Origin: Moniliella sp. 'wahieum'
Lineage: Eukaryota; Basidiomycota; Moniliellomycetes; Moniliellales; Moniliellaceae
Direction of reading: 5' to 3'
Length of the DNA stretch: 64,000 bases
Assembly (NCBI GenBank): GCA_003971905.1
Contig: RSEE01000119.1
Coordinates: 1 to 64,000 of the forward strand
Numbering within the stretch: the stretch's first letter is position 1; every line of letters starts with the position of its first letter. Made by a program: the position numbers and the translations under genes. The notes under the pieces are model-generated. The model was given only the letters and a program-made list of their open reading frames with translations. It did not search any database and had not been told where the DNA came from. Positions 32,218-43,711 of the stretch are shown piece by piece.

Positions 32218-34544
32218 CTACTGGAGCTTGGGCTGGCCAGCGCCTCGCGCGACGAGTACACCGGATTGAGGTGGTACGAGTCAAATGTAGTTTGGGACTG
32301 GTTGGCGCCGTGGGGGAGGGGCAAGCCACCATCGACGCTGGGCGTTTGGTCCCAGTACCCTGACTCGGACGCGTTGGCCGCATACGAATAGCCTGCCTTG
32401 GATGCGCCGGCCGCGCGCCGCCGCTTGCACAGAAATACACCCAGCCCCACCAGCGCCAGCACCACCGCGCCCACCGCGATCCCGACGCCGAGACCGATCT
32501 TGGCGCCGGAACTGAGGCTGGAGCCCGACGTGCCGGACGCAGTACCCATACCGGCCTTGGCGCCATCGACCGCGCCCGTGCCCGTGTAGATCTTGCTGGG
32601 AACCGCATCAAAGTCCGAGTGGTTGACGGCAGGGTAGAGCGGGCTGAGAGCCGGTCCGAGCTTGGGGGTCCAAGGGGCCATACCGACGGTGCTCATCGAT
32701 TCGCCAATCGAAATAAACTGCCCATGCGACGGCACGCCGCCAATCGTGACAAACAGCAGCGCTGGTCCCACCGTCAGCAGATTCGGGTTGGGCGGGAGCG
32801 GGTTGACGGTAAACACAACGCTGCCGTCAGCCTGAACGTGGTAGGTATGTTGCAATTGGACCGAGCGCTGGCCCATGTTCATCGCATGGGTGGAGAAGCC
32901 GGGGCGGATGATGATCACCTTGGCGCTAGCGGCGAGCGCATTGGCCGCCTTGCCCATCGACGATGCGGGCAGGGTCAGATTGAACGCACTCCCACCAAAG
33001 GGGATGGTATCGGGAATCCCTTGGGGCTGCGGACGCGGGGCAAAGTAGTAGTCCGGGTACCATTTTTCCACGACATAGGTCGTGTTGTACCCCTGCGGTG
33101 TGGAGGAGAGGGGCATGAGCTGATTGACGTCATTGTGGGGATTGCTCCCGGCAATCAACACGGCGCCGTCAGGGGCGAGAATGGCCGAGGAATGGTAGAG
33201 GCGCGCATAGGCGCTCGTGCCAAAGTTGGCATCCGTCAGACGCTTGCCCTTGGGCTGCGTCGGGTCGTACAGTAGCGGTGTCAAGGTCGGACCGGAACAC
33301 ATGCCTTCCAGGTGAACCTGCTGGCCATTGAGATTGATCACGTTCCAGGATGTGTTGCCGTACCCGGCCGTGCCGTTTTCGGCACCATTCACGATCAGCA
33401 TCTGGCCCGTGGGAAGGTGGACAAACTGCCCCATGGTCCTGCCGACGGGAAGATCGTCCTCCTGGACAAACGCAGGGTTGGACACCATGCTCCCATCTGC
33501 ATTCTCCGGCTGGATCGAGGCGCAAGAGCGGGAAGTTGGGGTCTGGTACATGTTTACGTTGGGCGCAGTATAGTTACCCCAATCGTCGTCGGTAGGCAGG
33601 ACCATGCCGCCACAAAAGAGGATCTCGGGAGTCCACTTGTTGGCCGGCGTAAGCGGCTTCATCGCCGTCGCAGCAGAGGCGGGTAGACACGGATCACGCC
33701 GCCAGGCGTGTCGGGCAAGGCAGTCTCGACGTTTCGATTGTGGTCCCAGAGGACGTTGGAGACATTGGCGTTCATAAAGATCTTGCCACTGGGCATAAGG
33801 AACATATGGGGGTACATGTTAAGACCGCTGGTGGTCGTCATGAACTTGGACATTTGCAGGCGTAGGATCCGTGTGCGGTAATGTTGGTGCGGTTGGGGAA
33901 GTACTCGTAGGTGGGGTTGGCGCCGCCCATGTCGAGGTTGGTGATGGAACCACCACCGGTAGCGGTGGCGAAAGTGGGATCGGTGTTGGGCGTGTTGCGG
34001 TTGATGTATCCGCCAGATGTGGAGCCGCCCATGATGACCAGTTCGCCCGTGGCCAAGCTCTCGACGGTGGGGTACCAGCGATTGGAGTTCATCTGCAAGT
34101 GGCCGTCGTCATCCCAGTTGTATCCGCTAGGCTGGAGATTAAGGATGTCAAGCAGACGGACGGCCTTGCGACCGTCCTTGGACTGGTACGGGTTGAAGCT
34201 GTCGGTGAGCGCGACGTTGCCGTACTTGACGGCTTGGTTGCCGCCAAAGACGGCCCAGGTGCCGTTGGGCAAGGTGCCACCGCCGGCACAGAACGCATTG
34301 GTCTCCACGTCGATCGGGCGCACGGAGCCGTCGGTGAGGTCGACGAGGGAACCCCAGACGGGCTTGCCAGAACCGAGCTTGGTGGGGTTGCCCTCGACCT
34401 TATCGAGAACAAAGGCGGGTTGTTGTCGACGAGGCCAAGCATCATGGCCGAGGCAAGCGAATCCTTGGTCAGCACCTCAAACGACATGGGCGTCCCCGCC
34501 AGCGCCGGGAGCGCTGCGGCCAGCACAGCCAAGGAGAGCAGCAT
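32218..34544 (-). CDS. Copper radical (glyoxal-type) oxidase with C-terminal TM anchor
   Basis: Oxidises small aldehydes or alcohols and supplies H2O2 outside the cell. ATG 34544 begins MLLSLAVLAAALPALAGTPM, a signal peptide. The CAGGGTLPNGTWAVFGGN block carries the Cys of the Cys-Tyr cofactor. It continues RWYPTVESLATGELVIMGGS, NPTYEYFP, SGLNMYPHMFLMPSGKIFM (radical Tyr region), LPTDDDWGNY, DGAVLIAGSNPHNDVN and EKWYPDYYFAPRPQP. Copper-ligand His fits FSTHAMNMGQRSVQL. LLFVTIGGVPSHGQFISIG closes the C-terminal DUF1929 domain. A Ser/Gly linker, the TM segment IGLGVGIAVGAVVLALVGLG, then CKRRR and a cytosolic tail follow. No introns are seen. Frame slips are needed near 34415, 33845 and 33665. 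The likely stop (TAG at 32218-32220) needs one more slip after SSREALA; otherwise the frame runs on to 31332. Confidence 0.9.
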
Positions 34545-35359
34545 AACGAGGGGGGGCGGGGGAGGTGGTTGGGGAGTAGTTGGGGAGGCGGCTGGGGGGG
34601 GATGTAGTTTCGGCGAATGGGCTGTAGAATGTTCATGCCAAGTCCACCTCGGCCGAGACAAAGGGGGTGCTGGGAACCAATAAAACCCAGCGTTTCGCGT
34701 CGCCCCGCACGGCACCAGTGGCCGCTGGCCGCTAGGAACGAGCAGCCCAGCAGCCAGCACAAAGTAAGAACCCTACGGCCTAACTGCACTCGGGCACACA
34801 TCTCACGCGTCCCGGGTAGTGGCCGTCCGCCCGCCGGCCGTGGCGGGTGGTCAGCGGTCGCATGTGGTCACACGTCCCCCGCCCCACGACCCTGGCGCCA
34901 CGCCTGCACAGGGGGAGTCCCAACAGCAGCGTGGACGGCAGGCATGTGTCGGGGGTGGAGTCTGCACGCTGGCCACCAGTGTCTACGCTGTCTGCCGGTG
35001 TCTACGGGCTGGCCTGCCTTCGCAGTGCGGTGCAGCGGCGACGCCAACCAGCCCAACAGCAGACGCGTCGACCACACATCACCCATGACTGTCACATGCA
35101 CGTCACATGTCACAGGTCACAGGTCACAATGCAACACGAGGCATCACGTGCACGCCGCCTCCGGGACCAAGCGCTCAAGCTATAAGCTGTAGCTTCAAGC
35201 TTCAAGTTCAAGTCCGTCATGCGCGCGTGAGCCCCCCCTCCAAGCCGGGTCCAATCGATGGGGAGGCAGGAGGGCACAGGGATGAATGATGAATGCAATG
35301 CCATCGCCATAGCGTGCAGCTGCTTGCTGCTGCGCTGCGGCGGCGTGGGCGTGTGAGTC
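34545..35359. promoter_or_regulatory. Upstream region of the oxidase gene
   Basis: 815 bp with CACGTCACATGTCACAGGTC words (35098-35130) and an AAGCTT+C array in TAGCTTCAAGCTTCAAGTTC (35191-35210). No ORF with recognisable content. Confidence 0.45.
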
Positions 35360-36982
35360 TCACGGGGTTTTGAAGATGCCTGCGACCAGGGCCAAGCACA
35401 GCGGCAGCTGGAGCAGCGCGATGCCAAACAAGAACTGGATGCGCTTGGATCGCTGGGAGAGGGTGATGGTGCCGCTGCTGGCGGAGGAAGGGTCGGGGAG
35501 GAGGACGTAGCGGAGCGAGCGGAGGGTAAAGAAGGCGTTGGCGGCGGTTGTGTAGAGCCACAGGGACCAGTACACCAGTGCGCCCGGGTTCAGCACCCCG
35601 ACCAACAAGCTGACCAGCGAGCCGACAAACTTGTACCCGCTAAACGCCACTAGGTCCACCAGCGTCGTCTCGTTCTGCACGTTGAGCAAGTAACATCCCA
35701 GCCGCACGACAAATACCTCGGCCAGGTGATGCCCAGTGCGCGCGACGCCGTGATGCCCAGTAGCTGCGGATTGAAGCGCAATTGAAACCCATGGATCATC
35801 GCCACCAGCAACATGTACGTCACCAGCGCCATACCTGCCCGAGGCAAATCCGTCAGTTCCACCCTTGTTCCGTGTCCCACCACCACAACCACCACACAAC
35901 GTACTGGGGATGTACAGGTCAGGACAATTCACGTCCTCCCGTGGGGGAGAGAAGCCTTCGGCGACGGTCTTGGGCCCCGAGGCGTCCGGCATGCCACCGC
36001 CGTACATGGCGCTGGGGCCGGTATGCCGATGGGTGCGGGACCAGGGCTTGTGCAGCCAGGGGAAGAGCACCAGGCGCAGTTTATGAATCACATAGCTGTT
36101 CGACACGTTGAACGCCAACTTGAGCGACGGGCCGGACAGGAACCGACTCCACTGTTGGACCTGCATCCGTAAGAGTTAGCAATTCGCTCCCCCGTGCCGC
36201 CTTCAACCAGCTTTCTGAGGCTGAAGCGAGACGCCGTCCCGGATCCCACCGTGCAACATACGTTTTTTGCATGTAACTGCCCCCGGCTGCGACGAACTGC
36301 GCGCCGATCTGCATACCCATTTGGGCGGTGGGGTCCATGCCCATGTCCATGCCCATACCCATGCCCTGCATTGCGCCGGCGGGGAACGCGGACCAAGTGA
36401 AGCTGTCAGCCTGGTGGGGCGGCCCGGAGCGCCCGAGCCAGCTCCATCCATCGTCCCGCCGGGTGGCTGAGACCCATGCCACTGCCCATCCTTCCCGGCT
36501 CCATCATGGGCTGCATCATTCCCATCGCGCCCTCCTGGCCCTGGCTCTCCACCGTGCCCATTCCCGTGCCCATTCCCGTGCCCATTCCCGTGCCCATTGC
36601 GGCCGCGGGCAGGTCGGCGGTACCGGTGCCTGTCACGGTGGCATAGTACGCGCGCCCGGACCTGGACGAGCAAAGGAGCGAGCGGCCGAGGCAGCGGCGG
36701 TGGATGCGCCGCCATAATAGGGCGTCTGCAGCGGGGGCGAGGCATAGCGTGCGTACCCTCCTGTTGGGGCGTGAGCGTGAGCATGGGTCGGGGCGGGGGC
36801 GGGGCGTGTGGGTTGGAGGGAGGGGCACGGCGTGCGCCAAGGTCAGAGGCAGAGGCAGAGGTGCGGGAGCTGGTGCTGGCGGTGGGGGGGGGCGTGACGG
36901 GCAGGGTGGGCTTGCGGGGCGGGTGGGTGGGCACGGGGTGGCGCAGCGGCGGCGGGCCGCGCGGCGCATACGGATTTTGCAT
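35360..36982 (-). CDS. YIF1: YIF1-family ER-Golgi membrane protein
   Basis: YIF1 pairs with YIP1 in COPII vesicle budding and fusion. ATG 36982 starts MQNPYAPRGPPPLRHPVP, a Pro-rich head. A Met/Gly repeat (GTGMGTGMGTG, encoded by GTGCCCATTCCC repeats at 36545-36600) follows, then QMGMQIGAQFVAAGGSYMQK. An intron with a GTATGT donor lies near 36171-36259. The conserved domain continues VQQWSRFLSGPSLKLAFNVS, NSYVIHKLRLVLFPWLHKPW, FSPPREDVNCPDLYIP. TM segments follow: MALVTYMLLVAMIHGFQLRF, YLLNVQNETTLVDLVAFSGY KFVGSLVSLLV, VYWSLWLYTTAANAFF, and C-terminal FGIALLQLPLCLALVAG then IFKTP, stop at 35360. The frame around the second exon needs correction between 35680 and 35880, where an intron (near 35835-35885) is likely. 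The fit to YIF1 is strong. Confidence 0.88.
36540..36602. repeat. GTGCCCATTCCC tandem repeat within YIF1
   Basis: Four 12-bp units, encoding MGTG repeats on the minus strand in the frame taken as coding, or GNGH in another. It is upstream of the conserved YIF1 domain, a simple coding minisatellite. Confidence 0.85.
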
Positions 36983-37000
36983 GGGGCGGTGTGGTTAGTG

Positions 37001-37449
37001 GTTGAGGATGCCGTCCCCCCGGGTGCACCACACCAACCACCCACCCAGCGCTAGGCGAGCTGCGCTCCCGCTCCCTTGCCTCTGCCTCCCACCGCCAACA
37101 CTCGCCCGTCCACGTCACTCGGCACTAGTCAAGCTAGTCACCACAGCCACCCGCCAGCGCGTCAGCGTCACTCGGGCTCACGCGCACGCGTTTCCGCCGG
37201 TTCCGCCCACGTGACGCGGTGGAGCCCACATTCTCAGGTCGCCTGCCGCTTCGCTACGTGGGCCGACGACTGGGTCCATCGCATCCCCGTCGGCTAAAGT
37301 CGGCTACGTCGCAGCCCAGGGCGCATGCCACGGGGGGCGAGAGAGAGGGAGCCTCATCGATTATCATATATCATGCATAGTACCCTGACATATCACACCT
37401 CACTTACACCTCCCTCGGCGCTGCGCCGGGGGCGCTAAAGAACCCGACC
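37001..37449. other. Intergenic between YIF1 and the Zn2Cys6 gene
   Basis: About 450 bp, presumed YIF1 promoter. Contains CACTCGG-type words and an AT-rich patch (37357-37385). No gene. Confidence 0.5.
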
Positions 37450-40400
37450 TTAGCCTGATGCGCGGGACAAGATGCAAGAGGATGAACAAAGTATCCCGCG
37501 GGCGGCGGTCCAGGCCTTGCCCACCGCCTCGCGCGTCGACGCGGCAGCGCCTCCTTGTGACCAATCACTCAACGCGTCGCGGAACGTGCTGCGCTCCGCG
37601 GCGGTGAGCGCCGCCGAGGCCGCCATGAACAGCGGGAAGAGGTAGTTGCCGCACCCGACCGCGACGCAGTACGCGCGCGCGCCCTGCCACGTCGAAGGTG
37701 TCTGTGCCTGCTGCGTCTCGGCGTCGGTCTCGGTCTCGGTTCGTCTCGGGCCCAGGCGCGGTCGGACCAAGGTTCAGTTCCAGCTCGGGCCCCAACTCGA
37801 ACTGCGAGTGGGTCCAGATGTGCGCTACTTGGCGCACGCAGCGCCGCACGAGCGGGAAGAGCGGGCCGAGACGAAAGACAGTGTGGTAGAGCAGCAGCTG
37901 GGCGGCCAAGCGTACCATTTCAGCGCACCCGGGCGAGCCGTAATACGACTGGGCACGGGTGAGGCGGAGCATGGTACGCGAGGCGAGGGTGCGTTGGATC
38001 TGCTTGGCGCGGTGGCGCAGACGAGGAGGCAAGTGTTTGCCCAACGACGCTTCGCCTCTCACGTCCCGCAGTTCCCCGCCCATATCGCCATCGTGCAGCC
38101 CGGCCTGTAGGCGCACGTTTCTTGGGCGAGCTGGCCAGGCTCGCTTCGTCCTCCTCCTATTCTCTTCTGCCTCTCCTCTTCCTCCTCGCCTTGCTCCTCC
38201 TCGTCCGAGGCACCCTCCGCGTCGTCCTGCACGGCCTCCGAAAGGGTCTGGGGGGTCCAAGTCGGGCGCCCCGAGCGAGGCAGTGGCGTCGCACTCGTTG
38301 CGCAAATGGGCAATGTCCGAGAGACACTTGAGCAGAAGGTCGGGGCAGTTGAAAGGCCTGCGCAGGGGTCAGTGGTTAGTGGATCCGGGGCAGACAAGAA
38401 CGAGGTGAGAACAGCTAAAGGGGAAAGGGTCAGGCGGACGTACGAGAGCGGGAACTGTTCTGAGCCGTTTCTTCCTCGACCAAGGTGGTACTGGACGGTT
38501 GGCCATGGGACGGGTGGGTTTGGAGGCGCAAGAGGCTGTGGGCGAGTCGATCTCGAGGATAAAGTAAGGGCGAGTGCCGCGCGCGATGGCTGCCGACGTG
38601 TCTGCCCACACGAGCACCGTCAGGCCCAGAGTTTCGACGCCGTGGCACTGCGACCATCGTACACGTCGGTTACCGCCCAAGACCAGATGGGCAATCCGCA
38701 GCGCTTCGTCCAAGCTGGCAAAATGCGCATCCAGGCTCACCTCGGCCCAATCAAAGATGGCCAGGTTCATCGCAGCCAGGAGCAGCAGGCTGTCGTACCG
38801 CTTCACCACATCCAGGTCAATCAGGCCCTCTGGATGGGACCAGGGGTAGGGGGACCGGTGCGGACCGCATTCACTTCCTCCTCCACCGCTTGGGCGGCCA
38901 TGCGGCGCAGGTGGTAGCTATAGCTGCTCAGGTGACGATCGAGGTGCCGGTGGAGCGTCTGTTGGGATTGAAGCGACGGATCGTGTCCTGCGCCTGCCTC
39001 TTGCGCCGCAGACGGTTGCTCCGCCCGGTCCCGGTCCGACGAGGGATCGAGCCGGGACAGTTCGAGCGAATCGCGTCGCAGGCCCGCGCTCCAGCGTTGG
39101 ATCAAGCTCAGATCCTCCGGCCAGCGCAACTGGTCGCCTGCAATGTAACATGCTGCCACTGCTGCGACCGACAAACGGACATAGGCCTTGGTGTCGATCT
39201 GGGCAAAGAGAGAACGAACAAGGTCCTCAAACAGCCGGCTGTGACCAATCTGCGAAGGATGACATCCTTCCACCCAGCACGTGATCACTGCTCCATAGTA
39301 ACCTAGGATGCTTTCCTTGGTGCTAGGCCACGGCGTGCTGGACATGGCGGCCGTAGGCAAGCCCGGAGGGATGGCATGGGGCGACAGGCGTTGAGGGAGG
39401 TCGGTGGGAGAAGAGCGGGTGCGGATGCAGCGACGGTCCATTGGGCTTAGGAGTCGTAGCAGAAAAGCTGGGGAACGGCGAGGAAGAGGCGAATTGCGTG
39501 GTGGCAGGAGCTGTGCTGGAGGGCAGCGTAGTACTAGGAGGAGGGGGCATGCTTCCCACGGCCAAGTTAACAGTCTGGTTCAAGCTCAATCGACATCCAT
39601 AGGTACAGGCGTCTGAAGCACATCTGGGTTCAGGCCACCGGTCAACGCCGGGCCAGTGGGTGTGGCAAGTGCATCAAGCTGCGGGGGCAGCGGGTGAATG
39701 GCCAACAGGCAATTGCAACAGATCGGACGGCCCGACAAGAGGCAGTCGCCCACAGTTGGGCAAACGCCGCCCATGGCGATCGGAGCCTGGGTCGGCATGC
39801 CAAGATCGACAAGGGCAGAGCGGGTACCGCAGTGGCCTGCACCGCGGGGCTTAAGGACAGGTCCCGCTGCGCTGGGATGGCCATTGAGGATGAATGGAAA
39901 GGGGTCTGCGTAGACGTGCGGCGGCGGACGTCAGGACGCGGTAAGGCCGCTGACGAGCACTGCTATCCCTACTGTTTCCCACAGGATGGAGGAGGGCGGG
40001 AAAGGTGATGGCGCCAGAGGCACGGCGGTCTGGGACGACAGCGTGCCCGATGCACCCTCGTACTCCGAGGGAGCAGTGCAGCCGGGCGCACGCTTGAGGG
40101 GAGGGAATCCTAGGCACTCAAAGCCAGCGCGACGACAGCGCATACACCCGCCTGTGACGGGATCGCGTTGCTGTGCAGAGGTAAGGGAGGGGGTCAGCAA
40201 GGGCAGCAAGGGTAACGTGACCGGAAGTACGCACATCCTCTTCTCCCCGTCGCACTTCTTCCTACGAGCCCGGCACGTGAGGCACCCACGGCGAGTACGA
40301 GTCACACGCGGACGGGGGGGCGCTGGGTGGCGGGGCTTGGTGCGTTGGGGTTGGAGGCAGACGCAGTAGAGGGGGTGCTACTGGCGTCGTGCGGGGAAGA

Positions 40401-40525
40401 GGGCGAGGCGGAAGAGGGGGATGGTTTGATGGGGTCCGGCACGGGCGATGTGCGATTCGCAGCAGGCAGAGGGGCAGAGCGGTGGAGGGGGTGTCGAGGG
40501 TGAGGGCAGCAGCGGCAAGAGGCAT
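37450..40525 (-). CDS. Zn2Cys6 fungal transcription factor
   Basis: ATG 40525 begins MPLAAAALTLDTPSTALPL, then a Ser/Thr/Pro region reaches TRTRRGCLTCRARRKKCDG. A 64-nt intron (40171-40234, GTGCGT donor, CACAG acceptor) lies inside the zinc cluster. The second half is GGCMRCRRAGFECLGFPP, giving C-x2-C-x6-C and C-x2-C-x6-C, the six-cysteine binuclear cluster. Downstream is the fungal regulatory middle region: ESILGYYGAVITCWVEGCHP, FEDLVRSLFAQIDTKAYVRL, DSLLLLAAMNLAIFDWAEVS, LDEALRIAHLVLGG, VETLGLTVLVWADTSAAIAR, CPDLLLKCLSDIAHLRNECD, MVRLAAQLLLYHTVFRLGPL, FPLFMAASAALTAAERSTF. Stop TAA at 37450-37452. Introns are likely near 38350 and 38810, and several one-base slips are needed, including at the zinc-cluster intron phase. 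The target pathway is unknown. It is adjacent to YIF1 and the oxidase, with no evident cluster. Confidence 0.85.
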
Positions 40526-40707
40526 TGGGAGAGACAGCAGAGCGGGGGAATGGATCAGCCGCGGGGATAGGGGTACGCAAAGATACACCGAGTGCGGTTG
40601 TGCGTTTGGAGAACGGGTGCTTGAGGGTAGAGAAGCACGTCAAACATATCCAACCCCGGCAGAGGTGGTGATAGTGATGGTGGTGGTTGTGGTGGTGGTG
40701 TGGTAGC

Positions 40708-40730
40708 GGCGGGGGGGGGGGGGGGGGGAG
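40708..40730. repeat. Poly-G homopolymer and (GTG)n
   Basis: About 18 consecutive G flanked on the left by GTGGTGGTGGTGTGG. It is about 180 bp upstream of the Zn2Cys6 start; a potential G-quadruplex and a difficult sequencing site. Confidence 0.9.
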
Positions 40731-41598
40731 GCGGAGGCGGAGGATGGAGAAGGGGCGGGGTGGATGGGGAGGTGGCAGTGGGTGGGCGAGGCGGCTGGGG
40801 TTGGGGTTGGGGACGGGTGGCGGACAGGCGATTTTGAAACGAGGGACCTGGTGGCACATGGCACATGCACTACATGGCACGCAGGGACAGCACTTGGAAG
40901 CGGGCAGAGAACCAGACTGGCGCGCTGAGGGGCCAGCACACCGCGTGGGCTGCTGTCTCGGCAGCCCTGGCGCGAAGAAGCAGAGCGAAGACGCAGCAAA
41001 GCGCGCCAAGGCCCAGTGCGACGCCACTGCTCTCACCCGCACTCGCCCCTACTCGCCCTACTGGTCCCTACTGGCCCCCAAGGCCAGCGCTGAGCGAGCG
41101 CTGACAGCTGACAGATCAGGCTGATTAATGGTTGCAACAGGTTGCAACCCATCTGCCCTGCATGTACACAGCACAGCCCAAGGCTACTCAATTCAAACGG
41201 ACACGCCTGCCAACAGGAGCGCACAAGCCACCCGGATCATCGATCACTCCCATCACTCGGAATCGATCCTGCTCTGTTCCGTTCCGCTCCGTTCCCTTGT
41301 CCAGTGTCGCAGCCACGCCGAACAGCCGCCATCGACACTCCCAGATGCACGTGTTGCTTATTACGCAGCATGATGGAATGATAATGACCCTTGTCCGTCC
41401 TCGATCTCATGGATCATCGCTCCCTAGCCTGCGGCAGCTTCAACGAGCAGTGGCCTTGAGACGTTTCCTACAACTTATACTGGACGCGTTACGTCGCCCT
41501 GACTGAGCAACTCAACCCGCTGAGATCTACAGAACGTCCGCCCGGCTGCTGACATGTGACACATGTCAATACCATCACGCATGACTTGTTCCTAATCA

Positions 41599-41649
41599 AC
41601 CGGTCACCGGTCACCAAACATCGATCATCGATTATCGATTATCCGATCG
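41599..41649. repeat. Compound heptad arrays, ACCGGT+C and ATCGAT+C/T
   Basis: ACCGGTCACCGGTCACC (two ACCGGTC units) directly followed by CATCGATCATCGATTATCG and one more unit. Two different palindromic hexamers are arranged with the same 7-bp period within 50 bp. Confidence 0.9.
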
Positions 41650-42579
41650 TCTCTCTTCTTTCTGTGGCGCTACACTGGTGTAGTGGCGCCGGTCGCCAAC
41701 CCGGACCCTTCGGCTCTCAGATCTCATTAATCATTCCTTGCAATTCCTTTTCCTGGAGGGCAGGATAATCACGTCCATTTCATTGCGCAACCCCCGATCT
41801 GCACGCTTTTACATCAGCGACCGGTGCCACGTTCCCTGACCGGTGCCACATTCCAGCCCACCCGCATGCATCGGTGATATTATGTTCCCTCTCCAGCGTG
41901 GAACGGTGGCTAAGGTGGCGAAGGGGGAACGGCAGCTGGGGCTTCGGCCCCAGCTGACCGGGCCGTAGGCCCGGTGGTGGTCCTCCTTGTATTCTCTATA
42001 GCCCTCTGCAGCTAATGTGCAATGCAATACACCATCCCTGCCTGCTCTCTGGTCTTCTACACTTTCGGGCAACTTGTTCGACGAGTACGCAAGGCACAAT
42101 ACCATACACGGCCCAATAACAGGGAACCTCCCCTAGAAACACAGGATTCCGGAGCGACGTAAAAGAACACACGACACGCGCACGCAGGAGTGGCTTGGCT
42201 TTAAGTGCCACACAGCATCAGACCCTCGGGCCCGTCAAGGACATCGGCGCGTCATGCGCACATGGCAACGGGCTTTGTACACCCAGCGCTCACCCTCGTC
42301 TCTGCAAAAGACAGAGTTGCTGGTCTTTGCACAGCTGAAAATTCGCAATTGCCAACAAAAATGTACTTGTCCACCACAGATGGGTATTTCATCGTACATG
42401 ATGCATGAGCTACAGAGGCTAGAGCATCTTCTTGCCCTCCAGAAAGGAATATTGGAAGGAATGCGCCTGTTATGCATGTTACGGGCCGCGTTGGATTTGA
42501 GATGTTCTGATGCAAGCTAGTGTCTGCCTGCTCTGCACATGGCCAGTAATAGAGCTCGCTCCGAAGTCCAGCCCAATTT

Positions 42580-43270
42580 GATGATGGTTTTGGTTAAATC
42601 AGGGACGGTGGCCCGAGGGGCTATGCATTCGCGCGACAATAGTCGCGCCCCGCCCAAGCCCAGGTCGGTTGGCCTAAATACGGCCAGCCAGTTTCCCTTA
42701 CCTTTGCGAACCCCCCGTTAACGGTCACCGGTCACGGTCACCACTTACTTTTTCTCTGTTGCACCTGCGGCAACTAACCCCCTCTTCTGACGTGTCTTGC
42801 TTTCTACATCCCTATTGTATCCGTTTTCCCTTTTTGATCTAGCCTGTACCTCTGGTTGGTGGGGTTCCTTTTCCCCACCTTTCATTCACTCGATTCCCCG
42901 TACCAACGGCTTGTCACATGAGTTCCCTTCCAGCCACATTGACAGCCGCCCCTGTCCAGCCTCAGTTCTGGCAGTGTTTGTCCTCCACTGCCTCTACCCG
43001 TCCCTATTCTTAAGCGCCTAGCCCTGGAGGCTTCACAGACACGTTTTACCACGGCCCAAACGGGTGCATACACAGTCTTGCCGCACGTGCAGCCGCCTCG
43101 GCTTCATGCCTAAAGGCCTCTGCCCGTCCCTAGCTCCGCTCGGATTCACCAACTAGCCCAAGCGCCAAACTGCCGTGAGTCAACCTACCGTCTTCTACGG
43201 CATTCTACCCCACAAACCTGGGCGAGCTCCCTGCCACTATACCAGTGTGGCGCCACAGAGCCGCAGGCCC
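42580..43270. repeat. Dispersed repeat, copy A (about 0.7 kb)
   Basis: Aligns by eye with 48560-49260. Shared landmarks include ACAATAGTCGCGCCCC (versus ACGATAGTCGACGCCCC), TTTCCCTTACCTTTGCGAACC (versus TTTACCTTACCTTTCTAGG), GTTTGTCCTCCACTGCCTC (versus GTGTGTCCTCCGCTGCCTC), GAGGCTTCACAGACACG (versus AAGGCTTCAGACACG) and AACTGCCGTGAGTCAACCT (versus AACTGCCGTGAGTCGACCT). No ORF is conserved between copies. Probably an old non-autonomous mobile element or segmental duplicate; both ends are blurred. Confidence 0.7.
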
Positions 43271-43460
43271 CACTGCTGTGGTGCTAGTGAACGTTCTAAG
43301 GAGAAGTACAGAGGAGGCAAAAAGAGAAGGGCGTATCAATACGACGGAGCACAACGGAAGCATCCCGGGCTGGATTAGAGAGGTGACCGGTGACCAGTGA
43401 CCGGTGATGTCCACATCAAACATGCTGGTGGAGGGTGCATGTGATTGAGGGCATCTGTCT

Positions 43461-43517
43461 TAGGCCTAACCGGTAACCGGTAACCGGTAACCTTAGGCCT
43501 TAGGCCTTAGGCCTTAC
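43461..43517. repeat. Compound heptad arrays, ACCGGT+A then AGGCCT+T
   Basis: Three perfect ACCGGTA units (AACCGGTAACCGGTAACCGG) abut three perfect AGGCCTT units (TTAGGCCTTAGGCCTTAGGC), with a further TAGGCCTAA on the left. This is the cleanest example of the period-7 palindromic arrays in the window. Confidence 0.95.
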
Positions 43518-43644
43518 TCGTTCTGGGACCTGTATGTGCCAGGAGATCGGAGACGTCGTATGAGATGGAGAGGGAGAAGCAGATAGATTGGATACGCCAA
43601 AGGACGGCCTTAAGGCTGATATCAGTACGTACACTTTCGGCAGC

Positions 43645-43711
43645 GGATCTCACAGATCTCACATGTCACATGTCACATGGCACATGGCACATGGTCACAT
43701 GCATGTTATGC
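43645..43711. repeat. Heptad arrays AGATCT and ACATGT+C with CACATGG units
   Basis: AGATCTCACAGATCTCAC runs into ACATGTCACATGTCACATGG and CACATGGCACATGGTCACAT. Palindromes AGATCT, ACATGT and CATG are stacked at 7-9 bp spacing. Confidence 0.88.

Noticed and set aside
31332..33662. 776-codon minus ORF read as a single protein
   Set aside because: Only the first part is copper oxidase; the remainder is intergenic sequence and the NSRP1-like exon in the wrong frame.
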